33,916 bases of DNA from contig NZ_LT964681.1 in assembly GCF_900240215.1 (NCBI RefSeq), positions 551,006-584,921 on the forward strand. The letters run 5' to 3'. The translations under genes were made by a program, and so were the position numbers. This DNA is from Raoultibacter timonensis (lineage in GTDB: Bacteria; Actinomycetota; Coriobacteriia; Coriobacteriales; Eggerthellaceae). Below are positions 16,468-24,240 of the stretch, in pieces (position 1 is the first letter of the stretch; every line of letters starts with the position of its first letter). Under the pieces are notes generated by a model. It worked only from the letters and a program-made list of their open reading frames with translations, ran no database searches and was not told the origin of the DNA.

Positions 16468-19400
16468 ATGCTCCAACTCATAGATATCCGCAAGTCGTAT
16501 ACCACGGCCAGCTTCTCGCAGGTTGCCCTCGACGATATATCGATCTCGTTTCGCGATAACGAGTTCGTTGCCGTTCTCGGGCCGTCTGGCTCGGGTAAAA
16601 CCACCATGCTCAACATCGTGGGCGGGCTCGACCATTACGACTCGGGCAACCTCGTCATCGACGGCATCTCGACCGAACAGTACAAAGACCGCGATTGGGA
16701 CACCTACCGCAACAACCGCATCGGCTTCGTGTTCCAAAGCTACAACCTGATTCCCCACCAGACCGTCCTCGCCAACGTCGAGCTCGCCCTCACGCTTTCG
16801 GGCGTTTCGCGAACCGAGCGCCGCGAACGCGCCGCCGACGCGCTGAAGAAGGTGGGGCTCGGCGACCATATGGACAAGAAGCCGAGCCAGCTCTCGGGCG
16901 GCCAGATGCAGCGCGTCGCCATCGCACGCGCGCTCATCAACGATCCGGAGATCCTGCTCGCCGACGAACCCACCGGCGCGCTCGATTCCAAGACAAGCGT
17001 GCAGATCATGGCGCTCTTGACCGAAATCGCCAACGACCGCTTGGTCATCATGGTCACGCACAACCCCGAGCTCGCCGAAGAGTACGCAACCCGCATCGTC
17101 AACCTTGCCGACGGCGTGATCACCTCCGACAGCGACCCGTACGACCCCACGCTCGAAGAGATCGCCGAGCACCAAAGCGAAAAGGCTCCGCGCAAAACCT
17201 CGATGTCGTTTTTGACGGCGCTCTCGCTTTCGTTCAATAACCTCATGACCAAAAAGGGCCGCACGCTCATGACGGCGTTCGCGGGCTCCATCGGCATTAT
17301 CGGCATCGCCGCCATCCTCGCGCTCGCCAACGGCGTCAACAACTACATCAAGAGCGTCGAGGAGGATACGCTTTCGCAGTATCCGCTGCAGATACAAAGC
17401 ACCGGGCTCGATCTGACCTCCATGATGATGGGCTCGGCCGCAAGCGTTACCGAGGACGACGATTCGAGCGAAGCCGAAGGCCAAGTGCGCGAAACCAAGA
17501 TGATCACCCGCATGTTCTCGAGCATCGGCAGCAACGATCTCGCCTCGCTCAAGGAGTACCTCGACAGCGGGCAGAGCGACATCGATCAGTACGTAAACTC
17601 CATCCAGTACTCCTACGACGTAACGCCCCAGATATTCAGCTCCGATACCGAAGACGGCGTACGCCAGGTGAATCCCGATAAGTCGTTCTCGGCGCTCGGC
17701 CTCGGATCGGATTCAAGCTCCAACAGCCTCATGTCGATGTCGATGAGCACCGATACCTTCTACGAGATGGCCGACGATCGGCGTCTGATCGAAGAGCAGT
17801 ACGACGTGGTCGCGGGCTCGTGGCCGGCAGATTACGACGAGCTGGTCGTCGTGCTCACCGGCAACGGGAACGTGAGCGACTTTCTGCTCTACACGCTCGG
17901 GTTACGCGATCCCGGCGAGCTGAACGAAATGGTGAAGCAATTCGCCGCGGAAGAGGATGTGGAAGTGCCCGAAGACCGCATGGCGGTTTCGTACGACGAC
18001 ATTCTCGGTGTGTCGTTCAAGCTGGTCAATTCTACCGAGTACTACCAATACGATGAAGAGTACGGCGTCTGGAAAGACAAGACCGACGACACGGCCTACA
18101 TGAAGGACATCGTCGCCAACGGCGAGGACCTTAAAATCAGCGGCATCGTCATGCCGAAGCCCGACGCCACCATCACTGCGCTTTCGACCGGCATCTACTA
18201 CACGTCCGATCTGACCGACCACGTGATCGAGCAGGCCGCCGACACCAAGATCGTCAAAGACCAGCTGGCTGATCCGACGATCGACGTGTTCTCGGGTAAA
18301 TCGTTTACCGAGGAAGACGAGGAGGCGGACAACAGCTTCGACATGAACTCGCTCTTCACCATCGACGGCGACGCGCTGCAATCGGCGTTCGTCATCGACG
18401 AGAGCGCGCTTGCCGTAGACATGTCGAACTCGCTGGACCTCTCGAGCGCCGCGGCCAATCTGCCCGACGCACCGCAGCCGAACATGGACGAAATCGCCGG
18501 TTCGCTCGACATCGACATCCCCACCGATCAAGTAGCGGCGCTGATGTCGCAGATCATGCAGGGTTATGCCGACTACGTGCAGGAGTTCTACAAGAACAAC
18601 TCCCCCGTCCTCGAAGACGGCTCGCCCAACCCGAACTACGACCCCAACGCCAAGCCGATGACTGCGCAGGAGTACCTCGCCCAACCGGCTGTGCAGGGAC
18701 AGATCGCGGCGGGTCTCCAGGGTATGGTGGACACCGACCAGCTCGAATCTCAAGTTGCCACCGCGCTGCAAAGCTACGTGCAAACGACCATGACCACCTA
18801 TATGAACCTTATGGCGCAATCGCTGCAGTCGCAGGTGACCTCGGCTCTCCAGCAATCGATGAACCAGATGGCTACCAACATGGCGAACGCCATGCACATC
18901 GACGAGGAAGCGTTCAAGAACGCCTTCCAGATGAACATGGACGAAACCGAACTCACCGAGCTCATGATGTCGCTCATGAGGGTCGAGGAGCACTCCTATG
19001 ACAACAACCTGAAAAAGCTCGGGTACGCGAGCTTCGACAAGCCTTCCGGCATCGACATCTACCCCGTCGATTTCGAGAGCAAGGCGAAGATCATCGATAT
19101 TCTCGACGGCTACAACGACAAGATGAAGGCCGACGGCGAAGAGGACAAGGTGATCACCTACACCGACTTCGTAGGCGCGCTCATGAGCTCGGTGACCGAC
19201 ATCATCAACATGATCAGCTACGTACTGGTAGCCTTCGTTGCCATCTCGCTTGTAGTGTCGTCCATCATGATCGGCGTCATCACCTACATCAGCGTGCTCG
19301 AACGCAAGAAGGAGATCGGCATTCTGCGCTCCATCGGCGCAAGCAAGGGCGATATCAGCCGCGTGTTCAACGCCGAGACGCTCATCGTCGGCTTCGTGGC

Positions 19401-19614
19401 AGGTGCCATCGGCATCGGCGTAACGGCGCTGGCCTGCATTCCCGCAAACGCGATCGTTTACTCGCTCTTCGATGTGAAGGATGTGGCGTCGCTGCCATGG
19501 CAGGCGGCACTCATCCTCGTAGCGATCAGTATGCTGCTCACGTTCTTGGCAGGCCTCATCCCCTCACGGGCCGCAAGCCGAAAAGATCCCGTGGAAGCGC
19601 TGAGAAGCGAATAA
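16468..19614 (+). CDS. Fused ABC transporter ATPase-FtsX-like permease (MacB-like)
   Basis: A 1048-residue fusion of a complete ABC ATPase and an FtsX/MacB-type permease, a mechanotransmission ABC protein rather than a classic importer. The ATPase (1-230) has Walker A GPSGSGKT at 38-45, Q90, signature LSGGQ at 142-146, Walker [10 protein letters not shown] at 162-170 and switch H198. TM1 is at about 267-290, followed by an unusually large extracytoplasmic domain of about 620 residues that is Asp/Ser/Met/Gln-rich. Three C-terminal segments (about 917-942, 970-1000 and 1012-1035) follow, with the conserved [16 protein letters not shown] cytoplasmic loop and ending [12 protein letters not shown]. 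The start was set at the ATG after GGAAGG; an in-frame ATG 39 bases earlier lacks a site. It is monocistronic with its own terminator. Exported substrate or signalling role unknown. Confidence 0.92.
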   Translation: MLQLIDIRKSYTTASFSQVALDDISISFRDNEFVAVLGPSGSGKTTMLNIVGGLDHYDSGNLVIDGISTEQYKDRDWDTYRNNRIGFVFQSYNLIPHQTVLANVELALTLSGVSRTERRERAADALKKVGLGDHMDKKPSQLSGGQMQRVAIARALINDPEILLADEPTGALDSKTSVQIMALLTEIANDRLVIMVTHNPELAEEYATRIVNLADGVITSDSDPYDPTLEEIAEHQSEKAPRKTSMSFLTALSLSFNNLMTKKGRTLMTAFAGSIGIIGIAAILALANGVNNYIKSVEEDTLSQYPLQIQSTGLDLTSMMMGSAASVTEDDDSSEAEGQVRETKMITRMFSSIGSNDLASLKEYLDSGQSDIDQYVNSIQYSYDVTPQIFSSDTEDGVRQVNPDKSFSALGLGSDSSSNSLMSMSMSTDTFYEMADDRRLIEEQYDVVAGSWPADYDELVVVLTGNGNVSDFLLYTLGLRDPGELNEMVKQFAAEEDVEVPEDRMAVSYDDILGVSFKLVNSTEYYQYDEEYGVWKDKTDDTAYMKDIVANGEDLKISGIVMPKPDATITALSTGIYYTSDLTDHVIEQAADTKIVKDQLADPTIDVFSGKSFTEEDEEADNSFDMNSLFTIDGDALQSAFVIDESALAVDMSNSLDLSSAAANLPDAPQPNMDEIAGSLDIDIPTDQVAALMSQIMQGYADYVQEFYKNNSPVLEDGSPNPNYDPNAKPMTAQEYLAQPAVQGQIAAGLQGMVDTDQLESQVATALQSYVQTTMTTYMNLMAQSLQSQVTSALQQSMNQMATNMANAMHIDEEAFKNAFQMNMDETELTELMMSLMRVEEHSYDNNLKKLGYASFDKPSGIDIYPVDFESKAKIIDILDGYNDKMKADGEEDKVITYTDFVGALMSSVTDIINMISYVLVAFVAISLVVSSIMIGVITYISVLERKKEIGILRSIGASKGDISRVFNAETLIVGFVAGAIGIGVTALACIPANAIVYSLFDVKDVASLPWQAALILVAISMLLTFLAGLIPSRAASRKDPVEALRSE

Positions 19615-19664
19615 GTGCGAACGGACGCTAAGGCCACGGCACACAGCGGACGATCCCTTTGACG

Positions 19665-19700
19665 AAAGCAGCCGCCTGGCGATTCGGGCGGCTGCTTTTT
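19665..19700. terminator. Bidirectional rho-independent terminator
   Basis: AAAGCAGCCGCC and GGCGGCTGCTTT form a perfect 12-bp stem followed by a T-run on the plus strand; the minus strand also has an A/T-flanked stem. It sits 50 bp after the ABC transporter stop and 16 bp from the far end of the convergent LuxR frame, so it can serve both. Confidence 0.92.
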
Positions 19701-19716
19701 CGTTCAAGCGGCTGCT

Positions 19717-21180
19717 CTATCCTTGCTCGATCAGATCGAACAAGTCTTGCCGAGAATGAATCCCCAGTTTTTTGTATAGGTTCTTCGCATGAGTGCTCAC
19801 GGTGTTCTTGGAGAGGATGAGCGTCTCTCGGATATAGGGAAGCGATCGTCCTCGGGCGAGATAACCGAGAATTTCGCGCTAACGCGCCGTCAGCCCGCAT
19901 GTTTCGGCAAGGCGATCGCATACCGCCTCGTAATCGACGGAAGGAACATCGCTTGGCGCCGGTTGCGCCGCATCCTTCGTGGTCATTCGCTCGATCTCGT
20001 CTTTCCGGTTCAGCACCATAAGCACCACCGACGTCATAACGCCGCTCAATATCAACACCACGAACAAAAGCATCGTCTCGCTTTGTTCGATCAGGGGACG
20101 CAAACCCATGGCAATCAAACTGCCCGTGAAACAGCCCGCCTGAACGAATCCGCGGTTTATCCCGATCGCAAAGCCGCCCGAGCACACTCCTTTGCGCGCA
20201 ATGCGGCTGAAGTATATCCAGACGATGATGTCGAAACCGTACTGGGCAAGCGTCACGAGCATAAGCGAGAAGAATCTCGCCCAAAACGACTCCACAGCCA
20301 GCAACGCTGGCCCGATAAGTATCACGGGAATCAGCCAGCGGTACAACGCGAACAGATCGAGCCGCTTTAAATACAGGATTGACAGCACTGCGACGACTAT
20401 CGCCAAGGCTGCGCCGATTATATACGAGATCAGATGGGTATCGCCCCACCCCGTCATCGTTGCATAGTCCAGCGTGCCCCACGCAAAAGAAAGGCACGTG
20501 TAGATAGAGAGCGACCCCAAGCCAACCCTCAGGAAATCCCCCATGTACTTCGGCCTGTCTTCGGCTGAGAGCAACGTCACGGGCTTCAGCACTTCGGTAT
20601 CGCGAATGGAGAGGTCGAAGAGCCACCCCGAAACGAGCGGAAGGCAGCATACCGCAACCCCTGCGAGAGGGCCGGTAACGAATGTGCAGGTGAAGATACC
20701 CGCAAGCGGAACCGCTACGCAGAACGGCACGAACATCTCGGCAAGCTCCTGGTCAACCTTACCGGTAAACTCGCCCCACAGCATCCACAGCCACCCTGAA
20801 GCCACGCCGGTAAGCGCGGCTCCGACAAACGAAACGACCGGCAACGATATACCGAAGAGGGGCTCGATTGCCATCATGATAGCCCCGAGCGTCGTCGCAG
20901 GCCCGGCAATCGACCCGATGACCGGCACGGTTGACAGATCGCGATGTCTCACAAACAGCGACATGACGAAGAGCGTCACCATCACCGAAGCGGCAGAGAT
21001 AAACCAGGAGATGTCGTTGTTGACCGTTAAGCCGGTGGACTCGGGAAAGAGCACCGGGGTAAACCATGTGCAGTATATCCAAGCCCAAAGAAACCCTAGC
21101 CCGAGATATCTGAACTTAAAGTTCTCCGCGATGTCGCTCAGATAATCGCCTGCGCTGAAACCGCCGCCAAATGCCCTCAC
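19717..21180 (-). pseudogene. LuxR-family regulator with 12-TM sensor, interrupted by amber codon
   Basis: The reading frame encodes a membrane sensor of about 12 hydrophobic segments (residues about 20-410 in MFS-like packing). A linker follows, and then a C-terminal LuxR-type helix-turn-helix. The frame runs CGLTAR, TAG (19881-19879), then REILGYLARGRSLPYIRETL and on through SKNTVSTHAKNLYKKLGIHS to a natural TAG at 19719-19717. LuxR domains normally read LTxRE here, so one GAG-to-TAG change explains the stop. The 53 residues lost are the whole DNA-binding domain. I set the start at GTG 21180, preceded by AAGGGG; the longer ATG start at 21210 has no ribosome-binding site. Eggerthellaceae commonly encode such regulators divergent from the reductase they control, as here. 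Either a recent pseudogene, a suppressed codon or a sequencing error. Confidence 0.88.
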
Positions 21181-21220
21181 TGCTATTCCCCTTGATCGGC
21201 CGGAAACCATGATTGCTTTA

Positions 21221-21226
21221 AGTATA
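21221..21226 (-). promoter_or_regulatory. Possible -10 element of the LuxR-type gene
   Basis: Minus-strand TATACT (5 of 6 to consensus) lies about 40 bases upstream of the GTG start of the membrane LuxR frame. The -35 region is poor. The longer ATG start at 21210 would leave an implausibly short leader, which supports the GTG start. Confidence 0.35.
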
Positions 21227-21472
21227 GTTAGGACCGCCTCGCCTGAACAGCTTTTGCAACACGGTACATTTCAATGCTTGATCTGGCTCTATGTTACTTT
21301 CTCACCTGTTTTGCGTGAACGTTTTTTTCGAAGCGAAAACGCGCGATTTTTTAAAAGCCCGATTTTCGGCGATTCCCGAAGTCGACTCGAGAGCGTAGAA
21401 CTAAGAGGCTCGGCAACACAGCAAGACACTGGGTAGCCGGCGGTACCGCAATCGATCAACCAGGAGGGATCC

Positions 21473-23272
21473 ATGAAGACACAGGGCCGAAACGACATTT
21501 CGCGGCGAAGCTTTCTCACAGGCGTTGCCGCCACGGGAGCGTTTGCAGCAGCCGGAACGATGTTCGGCTGCGCACCTGCAGCAAGCGGCGAGGGAAAAGC
21601 AGACACGGCATCCGGCAAAACGACGGAAACCGCTTCCGAAGCTTTGTGGGATACGCAACCCGAATCGGTCGCATCGCAGATCGCTGGAACGGAAGACCAC
21701 GAGATCATCGTTGTCGGTGCAGGAAACTCGGGGGTCGTCTGCGCACTCGAAGCGGCGCAGCTCGGTGGCGAGGTAATCGTGCTCGAGCAATCGAACGCCG
21801 CCACCATGTGGGCAGGCGACATCGATGCCTGCGACAGCAAATTGATGCTCGAACAGGGATTCGAGGTTGACAAGGAGTTTATCATCCACGATTTGGTTCG
21901 CTATGCAAGCGGCAAATGCGACGAGAACCTCATTCGCCTATGGGCGTATAATTCGGGGGCATTTGTCGATTGGTACCAGGAAAACCTTCAGAAAAAAGGT
22001 CTCGACGTCATGCTCGACTCCATCAAGAAGGAGTTCTATCCCGCCGATTCCTTCTACACGAACGTCTACCACACAGCTTACAAACCTCCTTTTGAGGAGA
22101 CCGCCAACCCAATGGGTTCGGAAGTCGCCATGCCTGCGTTGCTCGAGCTTCTCGAGGAAGCGGGAGGCGTCGTGCAGTATGGCGCGAAGGTCGTCGAGCT
22201 CGTACAAGACGACTCTGGCAAGGTGACCGGCGTTGTCGCCGATGGGCCCGACGGAATCAAGCAGTACAACGCCTCGCGCGGTGTCGTGCTCGCAACCGGT
22301 GGCTTTCTCGGCAACAAGGACATGATGGACCAACTCGGCGTTGCGGCGCACAAATACTGTTCCAACCACACAGGCGGCGACGGGCGCAACGGCGATGGAA
22401 TCAAGCTCGCTACATGGGCAGGTGCCGAAATCGATTCCTCCTTTGCTGGCTCAATGCTCATCTTCGATCGAGGATGCATTACCACCGATGAGGAGAACGG
22501 TGACATTGGAGGCCAAGGCGGCACGAACCCGAACCTCTGGTGGCCGGGCTCGCAGCCGTTTCTTAAAGTCAATGTACTCGGACAACGCTTTTGCAACGAG
22601 GACGGCCCCTACGACTTCGAGTTCAATCTCGGCGTACAACAGCCAGGACATTTCTGGTGGCAGATATTCGATTCAAGCAGTTGGGACGACATCGTCAGCT
22701 TCGGTACGACCATCTGCAGTCGCGTCGTCGCACAGGAAGGCGCGAAGAACTGTCTTCTGCTCGGCCAATACTACCCTTGCCGCAGCGCCGAGGAGTGGGA
22801 TGAAGTGTACGTCCAGCCGAACGTCGAGAACGGCAACCTCATCAAATGCGACACCATCGACGAACTCGCAAAGCAGATGAACGTTCCCGCAGATACGCTC
22901 AAGGCAACCGTCGATCGATACAATACGATCGCCGAATCGGGCGAAGACACCGATCACGGCAAAGCCCCGTGGCGCCTTTCGAAACTCGACGAACCCCCGT
23001 TCTATGCCGCGAAGATGTCAGGATGGGCGCTTGCGACACTCGGCGGCGTGCATGTCGATTACAGCTTCAGAGCAGTCGACAAAGACGGCAAAGCGATCGA
23101 GGGTCTTTACATGTCGGGCCTCGATGTGGGCGGCTTCTTCAATGGCAACTACCCCGAGTATTACGGCGGACTCTGCATGGGGCGATGCACCACGCTCGCC
23201 TGGCTCGCAGCGCACGCCATCATGGAAGAAGACTACCCGACTCCCGTTGAAAGCGCACGACTCGCGTACTGA
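21473..23272 (+). CDS. Tat-exported FAD-dependent reductase (fumarate reductase/urocanate reductase-like flavoprotein)
   Basis: Predicted extracytoplasmic flavoprotein of 599 residues in the FAD_binding_2 family. The Tat motif SRRSFLT is at 10-16, followed by a hydrophobic stretch ending FGC at C33, possibly a lipoprotein anchor. The FAD site VGAGNSG is at 81-87 and ATGGF at 274-278. The substrate-domain segment NHTGGDGRNGDG is near 299-310, GQRFCNEDG near 370-378, and GNYPEYYGG near the C-terminus. There is no FMN-binding or haem domain, so electrons must come from separate partners, none of which is adjacent. Family members reduce C=C bonds or dehydroxylate small organic acceptors in anaerobic respiration; the substrate here is unknown. 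The ribosome-binding site AGGAGG precedes ATG. It is divergent from the broken LuxR gene across a 290-bp region without a clear promoter. Confidence 0.92.
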   Translation: MKTQGRNDISRRSFLTGVAATGAFAAAGTMFGCAPAASGEGKADTASGKTTETASEALWDTQPESVASQIAGTEDHEIIVVGAGNSGVVCALEAAQLGGEVIVLEQSNAATMWAGDIDACDSKLMLEQGFEVDKEFIIHDLVRYASGKCDENLIRLWAYNSGAFVDWYQENLQKKGLDVMLDSIKKEFYPADSFYTNVYHTAYKPPFEETANPMGSEVAMPALLELLEEAGGVVQYGAKVVELVQDDSGKVTGVVADGPDGIKQYNASRGVVLATGGFLGNKDMMDQLGVAAHKYCSNHTGGDGRNGDGIKLATWAGAEIDSSFAGSMLIFDRGCITTDEENGDIGGQGGTNPNLWWPGSQPFLKVNVLGQRFCNEDGPYDFEFNLGVQQPGHFWWQIFDSSSWDDIVSFGTTICSRVVAQEGAKNCLLLGQYYPCRSAEEWDEVYVQPNVENGNLIKCDTIDELAKQMNVPADTLKATVDRYNTIAESGEDTDHGKAPWRLSKLDEPPFYAAKMSGWALATLGGVHVDYSFRAVDKDGKAIEGLYMSGLDVGGFFNGNYPEYYGGLCMGRCTTLAWLAAHAIMEEDYPTPVESARLAY

Positions 23273-23274
23273 GA

Positions 23275-23316
23275 GCGATGGCGGAGCCCCGTGCAAAACA
23301 GGTGCTCCGCCATCGC
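23275..23316. terminator. Strong hairpin after the flavoprotein gene
   Basis: GCGATGGCGGAGC and GCTCCGCCATCGC form a perfect 13-bp stem around a 16-base loop, beginning two bases after the flavoprotein stop codon. No T-run follows, so it may stabilise the 3' end rather than terminate by itself. Confidence 0.55.
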
Positions 23317-23325
23317 CAATAACCA

Positions 23326-23362
23326 GCATGCCCATGCGCGGTGCATCGGCGCATGGGCATGC
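23326..23362. other. Second perfect 14-bp hairpin
   Basis: GCATGCCCATGCGC and GCGCATGGGCATGC pair perfectly around a nine-base loop. It lies nine bases beyond the first hairpin and has no T-run. The arms are themselves partly palindromic (GCATGC). Role unknown; it may be a transcript-end structure or a protein-binding or repeat sequence. Confidence 0.5.
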
Positions 23363-23375
23363 CATCCGAGACGAA

Positions 23376-23413
23376 AAAGGCCCACGGCAGTTCAAGCGCT
23401 GCCGTGGGCCTTT
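23376..23413. terminator. Bidirectional terminator between flavoprotein and ferritin genes
   Basis: AAAGGCCCACGGCAG and CTGCCGTGGGCCTTT give a perfect 15-bp stem with T-rich sequence on both sides (TTTCGTTT on plus; CTTTTTCGT on minus). It lies 38 bp from the ferritin stop and serves that minus-strand gene best, and possibly the convergent flavoprotein transcript. Confidence 0.88.
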
Positions 23414-23451
23414 CGTTTCACACAACCGGTGCGCAAGCACCGCAAAGAAGC

Positions 23452-23970
23452 TTATTCCGCGTTTGCAAGCGGGCTCGGGGTGGTGTAGGTGCGGGCAGCG
23501 TACTCCTGATCGAGCTCGTAGAGGGCCTTCGCATCCTGGCCGAACAGCTTCATGCGGGTGATCATGTCGTCGGCGGTCGCCTCTTCCTCAAGCTGCTCGT
23601 CGATGAACCAGTCGAGGAATTTGCAGGTGCGGTAATCCTTCACGTCATGGGCGGCGCTGTAGATGTCGTTGATGAGCGAGGTAACGTACTTCTCATGCTC
23701 AAGCGCAGCCTCGAGGGGTTCGATGTAGGCAGAGAAGGTCTTGTCGGGCTGGTCGATGGCCTTGAGCTGGACCTTGCAGCTGTTGTCGAGCAGGTAGTTG
23801 CGGAAGATCAACGCATGATCACGCTCTTCGGCAGCCTGGATCATATACCAGTTCGCGAACCCGGTAAGGCCCTCGTCCTCGTAGTAATCCGCAAACGACA
23901 GGTAGAGGTACGCCGAGTACAGTTCCTTGTTGATCTGATCGTTCAGAAGCTCATAGACTTTTTGGTCCAT
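23452..23970 (-). CDS. ftnA: Ferritin (non-haem iron storage)
   Basis: Cytosolic 24-subunit iron-storage protein, 172 residues, normal for bacterial ferritin. The four-helix bundle and ferroxidase residues are visible: Glu in NKELYSAYLYLSF of helix A, the ExxH in AAEERDHALIF of helix B, and Glu residues in DEQLEEEATADDM of helix D. No central haem methionine motif typical of bacterioferritin is evident. The start was placed at the ATG of MDQKVYELLN because GGAAGGG precedes it; the longer open frame upstream has no ferritin similarity. A GTTA/TAAC palindrome lies about 70 bp upstream and may be a metal-responsive operator. Confidence 0.95.
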   Translation of the reverse strand: MDQKVYELLNDQINKELYSAYLYLSFADYYEDEGLTGFANWYMIQAAEERDHALIFRNYLLDNSCKVQLKAIDQPDKTFSAYIEPLEAALEHEKYVTSLINDIYSAAHDVKDYRTCKFLDWFIDEQLEEEATADDMITRMKLFGQDAKALYELDQEYAARTYTTPSPLANAE

Positions 23971-24036
23971 TGCCCATCCCTTCCTTTCGGTGCGAGGCGC
24001 CCTACAGCCACCTCGCATAGATAATCTGCTTGTATT

Positions 24037-24060
24037 GTTACTAATGATAACTGTTTTCAA
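24037..24060 (-). promoter_or_regulatory. Possible ferritin promoter/operator
   Basis: On the minus strand TTGAAA (24060-24055) resembles a -35 box. Immediately downstream, GTTATCATTAGTAAC (24051-24037) is an imperfect palindrome with perfect GTTA/TAAC ends, placed between -35 and a weak -10. An AT-rich operator in a promoter spacer before ferritin suggests a Fur- or DtxR-type iron regulator, by position rather than consensus match. Confidence 0.3.
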
Positions 24061-24187
24061 TAGCAGGCCAAGAGGTTTCGGGCAATGCACACAGGAGCAC
24101 CAAGTATGCGGATCATCGTTCACAGCGCGGCGAAACGCGCCGTGGGCCGCTAGAGCCAGAGCCGATGCCCGCCCTGGTCCGCGCCCG

Positions 24188-24235
24188 GATCCTCCCTTTG
24201 ATCCCCACTCTGATCTCCACCCGGATCCTCGCGCG
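24188..24235. repeat. Four imperfect 12-bp tandem repeats
   Basis: GATCCTCCCTTT, GATCCCCACTCT, GATCTCCACCCG and GATCCTCGCGCG follow one another with period 12, each starting GATC. They end five bases before the stop of the MalT-like regulator gene on the minus strand, in the gap to ferritin. No role is evident. Confidence 0.5.
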
Positions 24236-24240
24236 AAAGG

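Noticed and set aside
21315-21400. T-rich stretch with small inverted repeat before the flavoprotein
   Set aside because: Stems of only about six bases and no consistent operator or riboswitch fold could be built; kept as an undefined leader.
23971-24123. Longer frame upstream of ferritin
   Set aside because: The extra 51 residues show no ferritin similarity, and GGAAGGG precedes the internal ATG at 23970.
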